Notes: generated from the letters alone by a model not told the origin. 64,000 nt of DNA from JALQUL01 sp964556425 (GCA_964556425.1 CAZKWC010000002.1:39506-103505), one strand, 5' to 3'. Positions 8,140 to 16,727 are shown, counted from the first letter of the stretch. A program made the numbers and translations.

Positions 8140-8841
8140 TTACATTTCAGAGTGATTGGGGTGGGAAATTCTATAACCTGCTCCACGCACCGTTTCAACT
8201 AAACTACCTGCTTCACCAAGGGCTTCACGTAATCGTTTGACATGAACGTCCACCGTGCGCTCTTCAATATACACATGATCACCCCACACTTTATCGAGTA
8301 GCTGACCACGACCATGTACACGCTCTGGATACTTCATTAAAAAATGTAGTAATTTAAATTCTGTAGGTCCCAACTTAACGGGTTGACCTTTAAAGTTAAC
8401 ACGATAAGTGGCTGCATCTAGAGTTAACTCGCCAATTTGTACTCTATCAGACACCTGCTCTGGTGCGCGCCTACGAAGTACTGCTCGAATACGGGCTAAT
8501 AACTCATGCGGCGAAAACGGCTTGGTTAAATAATCGTCTGCACCAGAATCGAGGGCTGCAATTTTATCGGCCTCATCTGCTCTTGCCGTGAGCATAATAA
8601 TAGGCAAGTCTTTGGTGCGGGCATCTTTGCGCCAACGTTTTGCCAGTACTAAACCACTTTGCCCGGGAAGCATCCAATCTAACAACACGGCTGCAGGTAA
8701 AACCGCATCTAGTTCGCGCTGAGCACCCTCTGCATCACTGGCCCACACAGGAGCAAAACCATTGTGCTTTAAGTTAATAGAAATTAACTCGGCAATAGCG
8801 GCTTCGTCTTCCACAATTAATACACGTGGCGTTGATTTCAT
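8140..8841 (-). CDS. phoB: Phosphate regulon response regulator
   Basis: 233 aa from the ATG at 8841 (MKSTPRVLIVEDE), which has GGAAG just upstream and matches the family start; a longer frame from TTG at 8904 would begin inside a hairpin and has no ribosome-binding site. Receiver domain with phospho-acceptor Asp55 (VLLDWMLPG) and the acidic pair in VEDE, conserved Lys in DDYLTKPFSPHEL, then an OmpR-type winged-helix DNA-binding domain (VWGDHVYIEERTVDVHVKRLREAL). It activates PHO-box promoters at low phosphate; boxes are visible upstream of pstS and ppk1 in this window. Start-site spacing to the Shine-Dalgarno is short (2-3 nt). Confidence 0.96.
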   Translation of the reverse strand: MKSTPRVLIVEDEAAIAELISINLKHNGFAPVWASDAEGAQRELDAVLPAAVLLDWMLPGQSGLVLAKRWRKDARTKDLPIIMLTARADEADKIAALDSGADDYLTKPFSPHELLARIRAVLRRRAPEQVSDRVQIGELTLDAATYRVNFKGQPVKLGPTEFKLLHFLMKYPERVHGRGQLLDKVWGDHVYIEERTVDVHVKRLREALGEAGSLVETVRGAGYRISHPNHSEM

Positions 8842-8866
8842 GGCTTCCAATATTCTTAAGTTGATA

Positions 8867-8904
8867 TTGAAAACACCATGCAAGTTTTTTGCATGTGTTT
8901 TCAA
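8867..8904 (-). repeat. Strong hairpin in the phoU-phoB spacer
   Basis: TTGAAAACAC (8867-8876) and ATGCAA (8878-8883) pair with TTGCAT (8889-8894) and GTGTTTTCAA (8895-8904): 16 pairs, one bulged base (C8877), 5-nt loop. There is no T run, so it is unlikely to stop transcription. It could separate mRNA decay of pst-phoU from phoBR. Confidence 0.6.
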
Positions 8905-8931
8905 AAGTGATACAAGTGCGAAGCTTTAAAA

Positions 8932-9633
8932 TTAACGAGCCATTGACTCGATAGACTCTAAGGAAGTGTGACGAACATCTTCGCCCTTCACTATATAAAT
9001 AATAAACTCAGCAATATTTTTTGAATGATCACCAATACGCTCAATGGCTTTGGCAATAAACAATAAATCTAGGCTTGGTGAAATAGTGCGGGCGTCTTCC
9101 ATCATATAGGTGACCAATTTACGCACAAAACCATCAAACTCTAAATCAATTGCATCATCTTCTTTCAAAATTGAAATCGCTAAATTCACATCTAACCTTG
9201 CAAAAGCATCTAGCGCTTTACGCAATAGGCCAGAGGCTAAATCAGAGGCAATGCGCAATTCTGAGGCAGGCAAAGTACGCGGCACGCCAGAGCTCACAAT
9301 AGAGTTCACCATGCGAGCAATTTTATAAGCCTCATCACCTACGCGCTCTAAATTAGCAGTCGTTTTAGAAATAGCAATTAACAAACGCAAGTCACGAGCC
9401 GTTGGCTGGCGACGCGCAATAATAGAAGACAACTGTTTATCAATTTCGATTTCAAAAGCATTTACTTTTACTTCGAGTTGAGCAACTTCTTCACTAAAGT
9501 CGGTATTCAAATTCGCCAATGCACTAATGGCCGCACGAATTTGAGTTTCCACTAAGCCACCCATCTCCATGACCAAAGAGGATACGCTACTGAGTTCGCT
9601 GTCGAACTGGCTAGATAAATGTTTATCGCTCAT
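8932..9633 (-). CDS. phoU: Phosphate signalling and transport regulator
   Basis: 233 aa, usual length. PhoU is a cytoplasmic two-repeat helical-bundle protein that links the Pst transporter to PhoR and keeps the Pho response off when phosphate is plentiful. The sequence starts MSDKHLSSQFDSELSSVSSLVMEMGGLVE and carries two PhoU repeats with the E-x-x-x-D-x-x-E-type metal sites (VERVGDEAYKIA and AIERIGDHSKNIAEFIIYI). Only 2 bp separate it from pstB, so the two are translationally close. A strong hairpin lies between it and phoB. Confidence 0.96.
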   Translation of the reverse strand: MSDKHLSSQFDSELSSVSSLVMEMGGLVETQIRAAISALANLNTDFSEEVAQLEVKVNAFEIEIDKQLSSIIARRQPTARDLRLLIAISKTTANLERVGDEAYKIARMVNSIVSSGVPRTLPASELRIASDLASGLLRKALDAFARLDVNLAISILKEDDAIDLEFDGFVRKLVTYMMEDARTISPSLDLLFIAKAIERIGDHSKNIAEFIIYIVKGEDVRHTSLESIESMAR

Positions 9634-9635
9634 AA

Positions 9636-10430
9636 TTAACCGAACCTTCCTGTAATATAGTCTTCAGTTTCTTGACGTTTAGGCTTCATAAAAATATCGT
9701 TGGTGGCACCAAACTCAATCATTTCACCTAAATACATATAAGCCACATAATCGGAAACACGTGCTGCTTGTTGCATATTGTGGGTCACAATTAAAATGGT
9801 TACCTTGCTTCTTAACTCAGAAACCAATTCTTCAATGCTGCCAGTTGCAATTGGGTCAAGTGCAGAGGTTGGCTCATCAAATAAAATGATTTCAGGGTCA
9901 GTTGCCAAAGAACGGGCAATACATAAACGTTGTTGCTGACCACCCGATAAATTAGTAGCCGACTCGTTTAAGCGGTCTTTTACTTCATTCCAAATCGCTG
10001 CCGACTTTAAAGCTGCCTCGACTTTGTCTTCTAGGAAACTTTGTGATTTTTCACCACGCACTTTTAAACCATAAGCGACATTTTCAAAAATTGATTTTGG
10101 AAACGGATTAGGCTTTTGGAACACCATAGAAATACGCATGCGCACTTCGATAGGATCTACGGCTGGGTCTAATAAATCGACTTGATCAGGATAGAGATGA
10201 ATTTTTCCATCGTAACGGTGACCTGGGTACAAGTCATGCATACGATTAAAACAACGCAAATAAGTTGATTTACCGCAACCACTAGGGCCAATTAAGGCAG
10301 TGACTTGATTTTCATAAACTGGCATGGTCACGCCTTTTAAGGCTTTGAATGCACCATAATAAAAATCGAGGTTATCGGACTGCGCTTTTAACGGCGGTGG
10401 ATTTTCAGGGAGAGTAATTGTGGAAGCCAT
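9636..10430 (-). CDS. pstB: Phosphate ABC transporter ATP-binding protein
   Basis: 264 aa from the second ATG (MASTITLPEN). AAGGA sits 6 nt before this ATG and would directly abut the upstream in-frame ATG at 10436, which argues for 10430. Walker A GPSGCGKST (48-56), signature LSGGQQQRL, Walker B IILFDEPTSALD, and the switch His (VTHNMQQA) are all present; the C-terminus ends in a typical PstB TEDYITGRFG. It powers phosphate import with PstA/PstC and is part of the phosphate sensing complex. Confidence 0.96.
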   Translation of the reverse strand: MASTITLPENPPPLKAQSDNLDFYYGAFKALKGVTMPVYENQVTALIGPSGCGKSTYLRCFNRMHDLYPGHRYDGKIHLYPDQVDLLDPAVDPIEVRMRISMVFQKPNPFPKSIFENVAYGLKVRGEKSQSFLEDKVEAALKSAAIWNEVKDRLNESATNLSGGQQQRLCIARSLATDPEIILFDEPTSALDPIATGSIEELVSELRSKVTILIVTHNMQQAARVSDYVAYMYLGEMIEFGATNDIFMKPKRQETEDYITGRFG

Positions 10431-10458
10431 AGTCATTCCTTAAATTGATGATAAGTGA

Positions 10459-11424
10459 TTACCACTTGATGTTTTTGCGTAAACGATAACGAAGCCAAAT
10501 AGCAATGGCATTCATTCCGAGTGTGAGTAATACTAAAACTAAACTAGCCGCTGCAGCATTTGCATGAAAAGCAGGATCAGGGCGTGAAGTCCAGTTGAAA
10601 ATTTGAATTGGCATGACCGTAAATGGTGAGAATAACCAATCAAATAAAGCAGCTGGTGGCTCACCTGTAAATGGCACTGGTGGCAAGAAGGCAATAAAGG
10701 TTAAAGCACCAATAGTAATAATAGGGGCAGTTTCACCAATCGCTCTAGATAAACCAATAATCACACCAGTCAAAATACCAGGCATGCCATAAGGTACTAA
10801 ATGATGACTCACCACTTGCCACTTAGTGGCACCGCAAGCATAGGCTGCTTCGCGAACCGTTTGTGGAATAGAGCGCAAAGCCTCACGTGTCGTCACAATA
10901 ACGATAGGTAAAATTAACAAACCCAATGTGAGGCCAGCAGACAAAATACTTTGTCCAAATCCAAAGGTATAAACAAATAAACCCAAGGCCAACAAACCAT
11001 ACACAATAGAAGGAACACCTGCCAAATTACTGATATTGATTTCAATAATATCGGTCATCCAGTTTTTCTTGGCATATTCTTCAAGATAAATAGCGCCAGC
11101 AATACCAATTGGAATGGCAAACAAAGCCGTCACTATCATGACTAAAAAAGAACCCACCCAAGAAGACAATATACCAGCAGCTCCTGCACGACGTGAGGGG
11201 AAGTTAGTAAAAAACTCTAAGTTAATTCGAGGTGCACCCTCTATTACCATATCGGCAAATAGCAATACCAAAGTTAATATAGCAACTGAAATTGCAAATA
11301 AACCTACACCTGCAAAAATGATATCCCAACGTTTACGTGATCGTACCAAGGCACGAATCATTTTGTTTTTTTCTTCATTACTCGCCTGTGTCGAGCTTGA
11401 AGCAACCTGATGAAGTGTTTTCAT
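10459..11424 (-). CDS. pstA: Phosphate ABC transporter permease
   Basis: 321 aa integral membrane protein with about six transmembrane helices and a cytoplasmic loop EAAYACGATKWQVVSHHLVPYGMPGILTG (in part), the EAA motif that docks on PstB. N-terminal ~35 residues are hydrophilic. Partner of PstC; the pstC stop is 2 bp upstream, and pstB begins 28 bp downstream. Confidence 0.95.
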   Translation of the reverse strand: MKTLHQVASSSTQASNEEKNKMIRALVRSRKRWDIIFAGVGLFAISVAILTLVLLFADMVIEGAPRINLEFFTNFPSRRAGAAGILSSWVGSFLVMIVTALFAIPIGIAGAIYLEEYAKKNWMTDIIEINISNLAGVPSIVYGLLALGLFVYTFGFGQSILSAGLTLGLLILPIVIVTTREALRSIPQTVREAAYACGATKWQVVSHHLVPYGMPGILTGVIIGLSRAIGETAPIITIGALTFIAFLPPVPFTGEPPAALFDWLFSPFTVMPIQIFNWTSRPDPAFHANAAAASLVLVLLTLGMNAIAIWLRYRLRKNIKW

Positions 11425-11426
11425 AA

Positions 11427-12395
11427 TTAATAAGTCTCCCTAAATTTACGGCGCATCCAGTGGCCTAATAAATTAAATGTAAGGGTAATCAACATAAGGG
11501 TTAAACCGGCCGCAAAAATGGTTTGATAACCAATACTGCCATGCGGTAAATCACCAAGGGCTACTTGCACAATAAACGAAGTAATGGTGGCTGCTGGCTC
11601 TAATGGATTAAGCGTTAAATTAGGTTGCATACCCGCTGCAACCGCTAAAATCATGGTCTCGCCTACTGCTCTAGAAATACCTAAAATATAGGCAGAAGCA
11701 ATGCCGGATAAAGCGGCAGGAACTACCACTCTGATGGCAGTTTGAAAACGAGTTGCGCCCATTGCATAAGAGCCTTCACGCAAACTCATTGGCACAGCGC
11801 GCATCGCATCTTCTGATAAAGAAGCGACGTAAGGAATAATCATAATACCCATCACAATACCAGCCGACAAAATATTAAATGTAGGCAGTTCTGGATAGAT
11901 TTTTTGAATTAAGGGTGTGACTACTAACAAAGCAAAAAAGCCGTAAATAATAGTGGGCACACCAGACAACAACTCTAAAATAGGTTTTAGCGTTTCACGT
12001 AATTTGTGACCTGCAAACTCAGATAAATAAATCGCAATAATTGTTCCCAGTGGTATGGCAATACAAAGCGCCACTAAAGAACTGCTCACGGTACCTGCCA
12101 ACAACACAAAAATACCAAAATGCGCATCGTCAAATAACGGTGTCCATTGGCTATCGGTTAAAAAATCTTTAAAAGGAATCGTGGAAAAAAACACCACTGA
12201 CTCTTTAACCAAAATATACACAATTGCAAGTGTCGTAAAAACGGAAACAGCCGCAGCGCTAAACAAAATAGCCTCTACTATTTTATCGGTGCGTTTACGT
12301 GCTGCTTTAATTTTTGCCAGTTCTGCAAGGCGAGCTTCGCCGGTCAATCGACCATTGGCAGCAGCCGTCTGAACCGTGGCAGGTGCTTGACTCAT
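11427..12395 (-). CDS. pstC: Phosphate ABC transporter permease
   Basis: 322 aa. Membrane permease with about six helices; the coupling loop reads LREGSYAMGATRFQTAIRVVVP, followed by the conserved GISRAVGETM helix. Forms the phosphate channel with PstA. Separated from pstS by 78 bp containing a terminator-like hairpin, an arrangement that would give more PstS than permease. Confidence 0.95.
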   Translation of the reverse strand: MSQAPATVQTAAANGRLTGEARLAELAKIKAARKRTDKIVEAILFSAAAVSVFTTLAIVYILVKESVVFFSTIPFKDFLTDSQWTPLFDDAHFGIFVLLAGTVSSSLVALCIAIPLGTIIAIYLSEFAGHKLRETLKPILELLSGVPTIIYGFFALLVVTPLIQKIYPELPTFNILSAGIVMGIMIIPYVASLSEDAMRAVPMSLREGSYAMGATRFQTAIRVVVPAALSGIASAYILGISRAVGETMILAVAAGMQPNLTLNPLEPAATITSFIVQVALGDLPHGSIGYQTIFAAGLTLMLITLTFNLLGHWMRRKFRETY

Positions 12396-12415
12396 TACAT
12401 CTCCCTGTTAATAAC

Positions 12416-12460
12416 AAAAAAAAGAGGTTAAAACTTTTTACAAAAGCTTTAACACTCTTT
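12416..12460 (-). terminator. Terminator-like hairpin between pstS and pstC
   Basis: AAAGAG and GTTAAA (12421-12432) pair with TTTAAC (12448-12453) and CTCTTT (12455-12460) with one bulged A. On the minus strand the stem runs into eight T (A8 at 12416-12423). Probably attenuates transcription after pstS so that binding protein exceeds permease. Confidence 0.6.
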
Positions 12461-12473
12461 CAACTTTAATTGA

Positions 12474-13475
12474 TTAGAGTTTGGCTTCGCGCTTCACTAA
12501 CTCATCAATGCTAATGCCTACTTCGTTTTTACCACCAAAAATAGTGCCTAATTTTTTGCTAGCAATATGTTTGAGGTTAGCAGTGTAAACTGATGCTGGT
12601 AACGGAACATACTTGACTTCTTTAGCCATTTGAGCGCCTTTAACCATGTAAAAATCTACAAACTTCTTCACTTCTGGTTTGCTTAAAGATTTAGCATTGA
12701 CATAAATAAAGATCGGGCGTGACAATGGTTGGTAAGTACCAGCAATGACTGACTCTGGACTTGGACCTACTGCAGGAGCACCGTCTTTGGCAACGATTGG
12801 CAATGCTTTTAAACGAGCTGTGTTTTCAGCATAATAAGCATAACCAAAATAACCAATTGCGTTAACATCGCCAGCTACACCTTGAACCAAGACGTTATCA
12901 TCTTCGGAGGCGGTAAAGTCACCACGGCTTGATTTTGACTTACCTACGATAGCTTCTGTGAAGTAATCAAAAGTACCAGAATCGGAACCTGCACCAAATA
13001 ACTTGATGGTTTGATCTGGCCAAGCTGGGTTCACTTGATTCCACTTGGTAATCTTGCCTTGGGCAGCTGGTTCCCACATTTTTTTGAGTTCAGCTACTGT
13101 AGCTTGTTTTAACCAAGCATTTTTTGGATTAATTACAACAGTTAAGGCATCAAATGCCACTGGCAATTCGTAATATTCAACACCAATTTTGCGACATGCT
13201 TCGATTTCTGAAGTAGTAATTGGGCGTGATGCATTGGCAATATCAATTTCATTACGGCAGAACTTTTTAAAACCACCACCTGTACCAGAAACGCCAACGG
13301 TTACTTTTAAACCTTTGTTAGCGATTTGAAACTCTTCAGCTACGCCTTCAGTTACAGGGTAAACTGTACTTGAACCATCAATTTTAACCACTTGGGCTTG
13401 GGCAGAAACTGAAGTGCCAGCGATTAATAATGAATAAGCGCTAACTGCTAAAAATTGAACTAGTGTCTTTTTCAT
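12474..13475 (-). CDS. pstS: Periplasmic phosphate-binding protein
   Basis: 333 aa with a cleavable signal peptide (about residues 1-28, ending SVSAQAQ) and the PstS/PBP fold: IDGSSTVYPVTE near the N-terminus, GVSGTGGGFKKFC, and GSDSGTFDYFTE. It captures phosphate in the periplasm and hands it to PstAC. Closest to the 'SphX/PstS' type with a Gly-rich ligand loop. ATG at 13475 has AAAGG 6 nt upstream. First gene of the operon, driven by a PHO box. Confidence 0.96.
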   Translation of the reverse strand: MKKTLVQFLAVSAYSLLIAGTSVSAQAQVVKIDGSSTVYPVTEGVAEEFQIANKGLKVTVGVSGTGGGFKKFCRNEIDIANASRPITTSEIEACRKIGVEYYELPVAFDALTVVINPKNAWLKQATVAELKKMWEPAAQGKITKWNQVNPAWPDQTIKLFGAGSDSGTFDYFTEAIVGKSKSSRGDFTASEDDNVLVQGVAGDVNAIGYFGYAYYAENTARLKALPIVAKDGAPAVGPSPESVIAGTYQPLSRPIFIYVNAKSLSKPEVKKFVDFYMVKGAQMAKEVKYVPLPASVYTANLKHIASKKLGTIFGGKNEVGISIDELVKREAKL

Positions 13476-13504
13476 GAGATACCTTTGTTTGAAATATATA
13501 CTTA

Positions 13505-13537
13505 ACTATACGAATAAATTATGACAATTGTGTGACA
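13505..13537 (-). promoter_or_regulatory. PHO box and -10 element of the pst operon
   Basis: On the minus strand two 11-bp units, TGTCACACAAT (13527-13537) and TGTCATAATTT (13516-13526), repeat TGTCA with the 11-bp period of a PhoB site. TATAGT (13505-13510) follows at the distance expected of a -10 in a PhoB-activated promoter where the box replaces the -35. A further AGTCA/ATGACA lies upstream. Confidence 0.8.
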
Positions 13538-13568
13538 TTACTGTCATAATTGCGTGACTTTCATTTAT

Positions 13569-13907
13569 TTACATTTGGGGCTTGCAATTTTTGCCAATTG
13601 CTTTACCGCTATGTGTTAATTCTGTACCGTTGGCACCTGCCAAGGTTAAAACAAAACCATCGGCAGACCAAGTAGCATCGGCTTGACGCTCTAATTCAGC
13701 TGAACCGTGAATCGTTCTTACACGAATGCTGGAGTTATCTTGAGCTAAACGAGCACTAAAACGACCGGTATCACAAGTAAACTCAACAAATTTGCCAGCT
13801 TGTAACTTTGCATTGGCCAATTCAGGAAAACTGTTGTTGCTAGTGCCATTACTTGCACATGCAGTTAATGCTAATAAAGCGATAGAAGTAATAAGTGTTG
13901 ATTTCAT
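13569..13907 (-). CDS. Small predicted lipoprotein, weak MliC-like C-terminal domain
   Basis: 112 aa. N-terminal lipoprotein signal with lipobox LTAC (Cys17). The mature part has a paired-cysteine pattern (VEFTCDTGRF near residue 45 and GKNC near the end) and a WSADGFVLTLAG segment. These resemble the MliC/PliC inhibitors of C-type lysozyme, which also have a short beta-barrel closed by one disulfide, but the match is weak by eye and could be a different small lipoprotein. It sits 93 bp upstream of the pst operon start, same strand, and divergent from ppx. No function is claimed beyond an envelope lipoprotein. Confidence 0.7.
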   Translation of the reverse strand: MKSTLITSIALLALTACASNGTSNNSFPELANAKLQAGKFVEFTCDTGRFSARLAQDNSSIRVRTIHGSAELERQADATWSADGFVLTLAGANGTELTHSGKAIGKNCKPQM

Positions 13908-13975
13908 GAGTCTTCCTTAAAATGGGTGAAAACAAGTAATTGAGAAACTAATGAAGTGAGTATTGATGATGAAGA

Positions 13976-13991
13976 TGTCAGTACTGTGACA
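13976..13991. promoter_or_regulatory. PHO-box-like inverted TGTCA pair between the lipoprotein gene and ppx
   Basis: TGTCA (13976-13980) and TGACA (13987-13991) are 11 bp apart but in inverted orientation, so this is not a canonical direct-repeat PHO box. It lies about 70 bp before the lipoprotein ATG and 130 bp before ppx. A degenerate PhoB site is possible; evidence is weak. Confidence 0.3.
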
Positions 13992-14123
13992 CTTCAATGA
14001 ATCTTTTATAACTTGTGTCTTCTTGATACAAGGCACTCGTATTGATAGGTTTTTCAAGCAAAGTTCATGCTATGCTGGGAACTGTTTACAAAAAATTAAT
14101 TCGATTTCAAAAGACAACTCATA

Positions 14124-15635
14124 ATGCAAAACGGAACTGTATTAGCTGCCCTCGATTTGGGCTCGAATAGCTTTAGATTAGAAATTGGGAGACTTGACCA
14201 TGGACAAATCGAACGCATTGATTATTTAAAAGAAACCGTGCGTCAAGGCGGGGAGCTCAATAGCGATGGTCTATTAAGCCAACAGGGCATGCAAAAAGGC
14301 TGGGATTGTCTTGCTCGTTTTGCAGAGCGACTTGAAGGTATTCCACTTAATCAAATCCGGGCCGTTGCTACACAAACTTTGCGTGAAGCAAAAAATAAAG
14401 AGGTGTTTTTACAAAAAGCCCAAGATATTTTGGGTTTTCCGGTAGATGTAATTTCTGGCAAAGAAGAAGCGAGGCTTATTTATTCGGGTGTGGTGCATCA
14501 TTTGGCCCAAACTGAAGAAAAACGCTTAGTAGTGGATATTGGCGGTCGATCTACCGAATTTATTTTAGGCCAAGGCTTTGAGCCCAAGGTTTTAGAATCC
14601 TATCCTATTGGTAGCGTGTCATGGTCAACCCGTTATTTCCCTAACGGTCAATTCAGTCAAAAAGCTTTCGATCAAGCCACTTTGGCGGCTAAAGCAGTAC
14701 TTGAAGAAATTCAAGTGCGTTATGCCCCTAGCCATTGGCAAGCCGCCTACGGTTCGTCTGGCGCTATTAATGCAGTTGCTGAATTATTAATTGCCAATAA
14801 CAGGTCAACTGGTCAAATTCAATATGCCGACTTAACTTGGATTATTGATAAATGTATTAAAGGTGAATCGGCGAGCAAACTTAAAATGGAGGGCCTTCGT
14901 GACGATAGGCGTGCCGTCATTGGTGGAGCCATTTCAGTTTTAATGGCCATTTTTGAATTGCTTCAAATTAAAACATTGCAGTCTGCACAAGGCGCCTTAA
15001 GACACGGCGTTTTGTATGATTTATTAGACCGCGATTATGCCGGAACCGATTTACGCGGCAATAGCATTAAAAAATTAGCCAAACGCTTTTCAGTTGACAG
15101 CCAACAAAGCGATAGAGTACTTGAGGTTGCTGATTATTTTTTAAGACAACTCAGTCATAAATTAGATCTAGCTTTGCAAAACAAAGTCCATCAAGAGTTA
15201 GCCTGGGCAGTGGAGTTGCACGAGATTGGTTTTATTGTTTCGCACAACGACTATCATAAACATGGTGCCTATTTACTTGACCATGTGGATGCAATTGGTT
15301 TTTCAATGGATGAGTTGCACAGAATTGGCTTACTGGTATTGGGTCATAAAGGTAAACTCAAAAAAATGAGTGAAAGCCTTGCGCACCAAGATTTTGTCAA
15401 ACAATTATTGGCCATGCGCCTAGCCGTATTAATTTGCCACGGGCGGCAAGACCATTCAGTTGCCGAAGTAAAAGACTTTAGCATTCGTATTTTGCGCTCT
15501 GAAATAGAACCAAAAATCTGCATCACGGCTAGTAAAAATTGGGCTCTAGAGTTTCCTCAATCGGCCTATTTATTGCAAGAAGAAGGCCAAGCTTGGGAAA
15601 AGGTAGGCTACCAATTTTTAATTGAATGGCAATAA
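14124..15635 (+). CDS. ppx: Exopolyphosphatase / Ppx-GppA family phosphatase
   Basis: 503 aa. Hydrolyses terminal phosphates of polyphosphate (or the gamma/5' phosphate of pppGpp in GppA paralogues). The actin-like ATPase fold is seen in AALDLGSNSFRLEIGRL near the N-terminus and VVDIGGRSTEFILG around residue 140; the C-terminal part contains the HD-like helical region (VELHEIGFIVSHNDYHKHGAYLL) common to Ppx. Next to ppk1 and the Pho genes, so exopolyphosphatase is the better call. It is transcribed away from pst and is followed by an intrinsic terminator. Confidence 0.92.
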   Translation: MQNGTVLAALDLGSNSFRLEIGRLDHGQIERIDYLKETVRQGGELNSDGLLSQQGMQKGWDCLARFAERLEGIPLNQIRAVATQTLREAKNKEVFLQKAQDILGFPVDVISGKEEARLIYSGVVHHLAQTEEKRLVVDIGGRSTEFILGQGFEPKVLESYPIGSVSWSTRYFPNGQFSQKAFDQATLAAKAVLEEIQVRYAPSHWQAAYGSSGAINAVAELLIANNRSTGQIQYADLTWIIDKCIKGESASKLKMEGLRDDRRAVIGGAISVLMAIFELLQIKTLQSAQGALRHGVLYDLLDRDYAGTDLRGNSIKKLAKRFSVDSQQSDRVLEVADYFLRQLSHKLDLALQNKVHQELAWAVELHEIGFIVSHNDYHKHGAYLLDHVDAIGFSMDELHRIGLLVLGHKGKLKKMSESLAHQDFVKQLLAMRLAVLICHGRQDHSVAEVKDFSIRILRSEIEPKICITASKNWALEFPQSAYLLQEEGQAWEKVGYQFLIEWQ

Positions 15636-15678
15636 AAATAAAACTCAATTACATTTATTTTTCTACTGAATTAATAAT

Positions 15679-15706
15679 AGGGCCTGGTAAAAAGGCCCTT
15701 TTTTTT
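15679..15706 (+). terminator. Intrinsic terminator after ppx
   Basis: AGGGCCT (15679-15685), 7-nt loop, AGGCCCT (15693-15699), then eight T to 15706, 44 bp after the ppx stop. Confidence 0.88.
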
Positions 15707-15876
15707 GCTTTTAAAAGTTTGAATCGATCACTATAAGTTGCACCTTAAGTTTGAATTTTGCTTGCACTTGCTTACCTGTTTTTTAAAAATTTTTATTTTT
15801 AGCCGACAAAATTGTTGATTGGATCATTTATTTAATTTAAACTATATAAATTGTTTACATCTAATAAGGAATTTAT

Positions 15877-16581
15877 ATGCAAAAGAAAAAAACCAAAGTC
15901 ATTATTCAACCTAGCACTACCAGCATTCAGAAACCGGTTGTTCAAGCAGCCGCAGCTGTAGCTACAAATGCCACACCTACTGCGCCAGCCAAGCCTGTTG
16001 CTAAAGCTGTTGCTACACCCGAGAACAACAGTACTACCAAGCCAGCAGCAGCGCCAGTCAACCCTACTGCAGTAGCCGTTTCACCTGCCAATACCACCGC
16101 TGTAACCCCAAGTACTAGCAATGCAGCAAATGCCAAGGCCCACAGCACTCCTACAACTGATAAAGCTGCCGCGCCTAAAGTTGCAGTTGCAAGCCCCGAA
16201 AAAACGGCAAGCAAAGTAGTTGTTAGCGCGACAAAACCAACTAGCAGCACCAAAGCCAATAAAACTACAAAAACTGCGGCTCCGGTAGTGCCTAACACTG
16301 ATAAAAAAGTTAAAAAAGAAAAAGCAGCCAGCACTCCTAAAGTTGAAAAAACTGAAAAACCAAAAAAACCAAAGTTAATTAGAGACAGTTTTACTTTTCC
16401 AAAAGAAGAATACGAACAATTAGCCAACCTTAAAGCAAGGGTTTTAAAAATGGGAGTTGCATCTAAAAAAACTGAAATATTAAGGGCTGCAATTAAAAAC
16501 TTAAGTCAGCTAAGCGATGCACAATTATTAGTAGCTATTAATAATATTCCCAATATTAAAACCGGCCGTCCTGCTGCCTAA
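15877..16581 (+). CDS. Lys/Ala/Thr/Pro-rich histone H1-like protein with a conserved C-terminal helical domain
   Basis: 234 aa. Residues 1-165 are low complexity, rich in Ala, Thr, Pro and Lys with short KK/KP clusters, like bacterial H1-type proteins (AlgP, Hc1). Residues about 166-234 (starting LIRDSFTFPKEEYEQL and ending NIKTGRPAA) look like a compact helical, possibly ribbon-helix-helix-like, domain of a kind I associate with uncharacterised Burkholderiales proteins. A nucleic-acid or polyanion-binding role is inferred from the charge. It stands alone between ppx and ppk1, with AAGGAA before the ATG, and shares a bidirectional terminator with convergent ppk1. Confidence 0.85.
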   Translation: MQKKKTKVIIQPSTTSIQKPVVQAAAAVATNATPTAPAKPVAKAVATPENNSTTKPAAAPVNPTAVAVSPANTTAVTPSTSNAANAKAHSTPTTDKAAAPKVAVASPEKTASKVVVSATKPTSSTKANKTTKTAAPVVPNTDKKVKKEKAASTPKVEKTEKPKKPKLIRDSFTFPKEEYEQLANLKARVLKMGVASKKTEILRAAIKNLSQLSDAQLLVAINNIPNIKTGRPAA

Positions 16582-16671
16582 AGGTTGATATAGCTCTGCT
16601 TAGGACTTGAATACCAGCTATTGAATTAACCAACACCAAGCCTCAAACCGCTACTCTTCAATAGCGTACAT

Positions 16672-16716
16672 AAAAAAGCCCCTTAACCGAGTAAAACTCA
16701 TTAAGGGGCTTTTTTT
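16672..16716. terminator. Bidirectional terminator between the histone-like gene and ppk1
   Basis: Stem AAAGCCCCTTAA (16675-16686) with TTAAGGGGCTTT (16701-16712), inner GAGT/ACTC pairing, A6 on the left and T7 on the right, so it works for both convergent genes. Confidence 0.9.
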
Positions 16717-16727
16717 AATTGTGAAAA

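Noticed and set aside
15942..16427. Long minus-strand frame (161 codons) opposite the histone-like gene.
   Set aside because: Mirror image of a low-complexity Ala/Thr/Lys coding region; hydrophobic Val/Leu/Ala run is a shadow effect.
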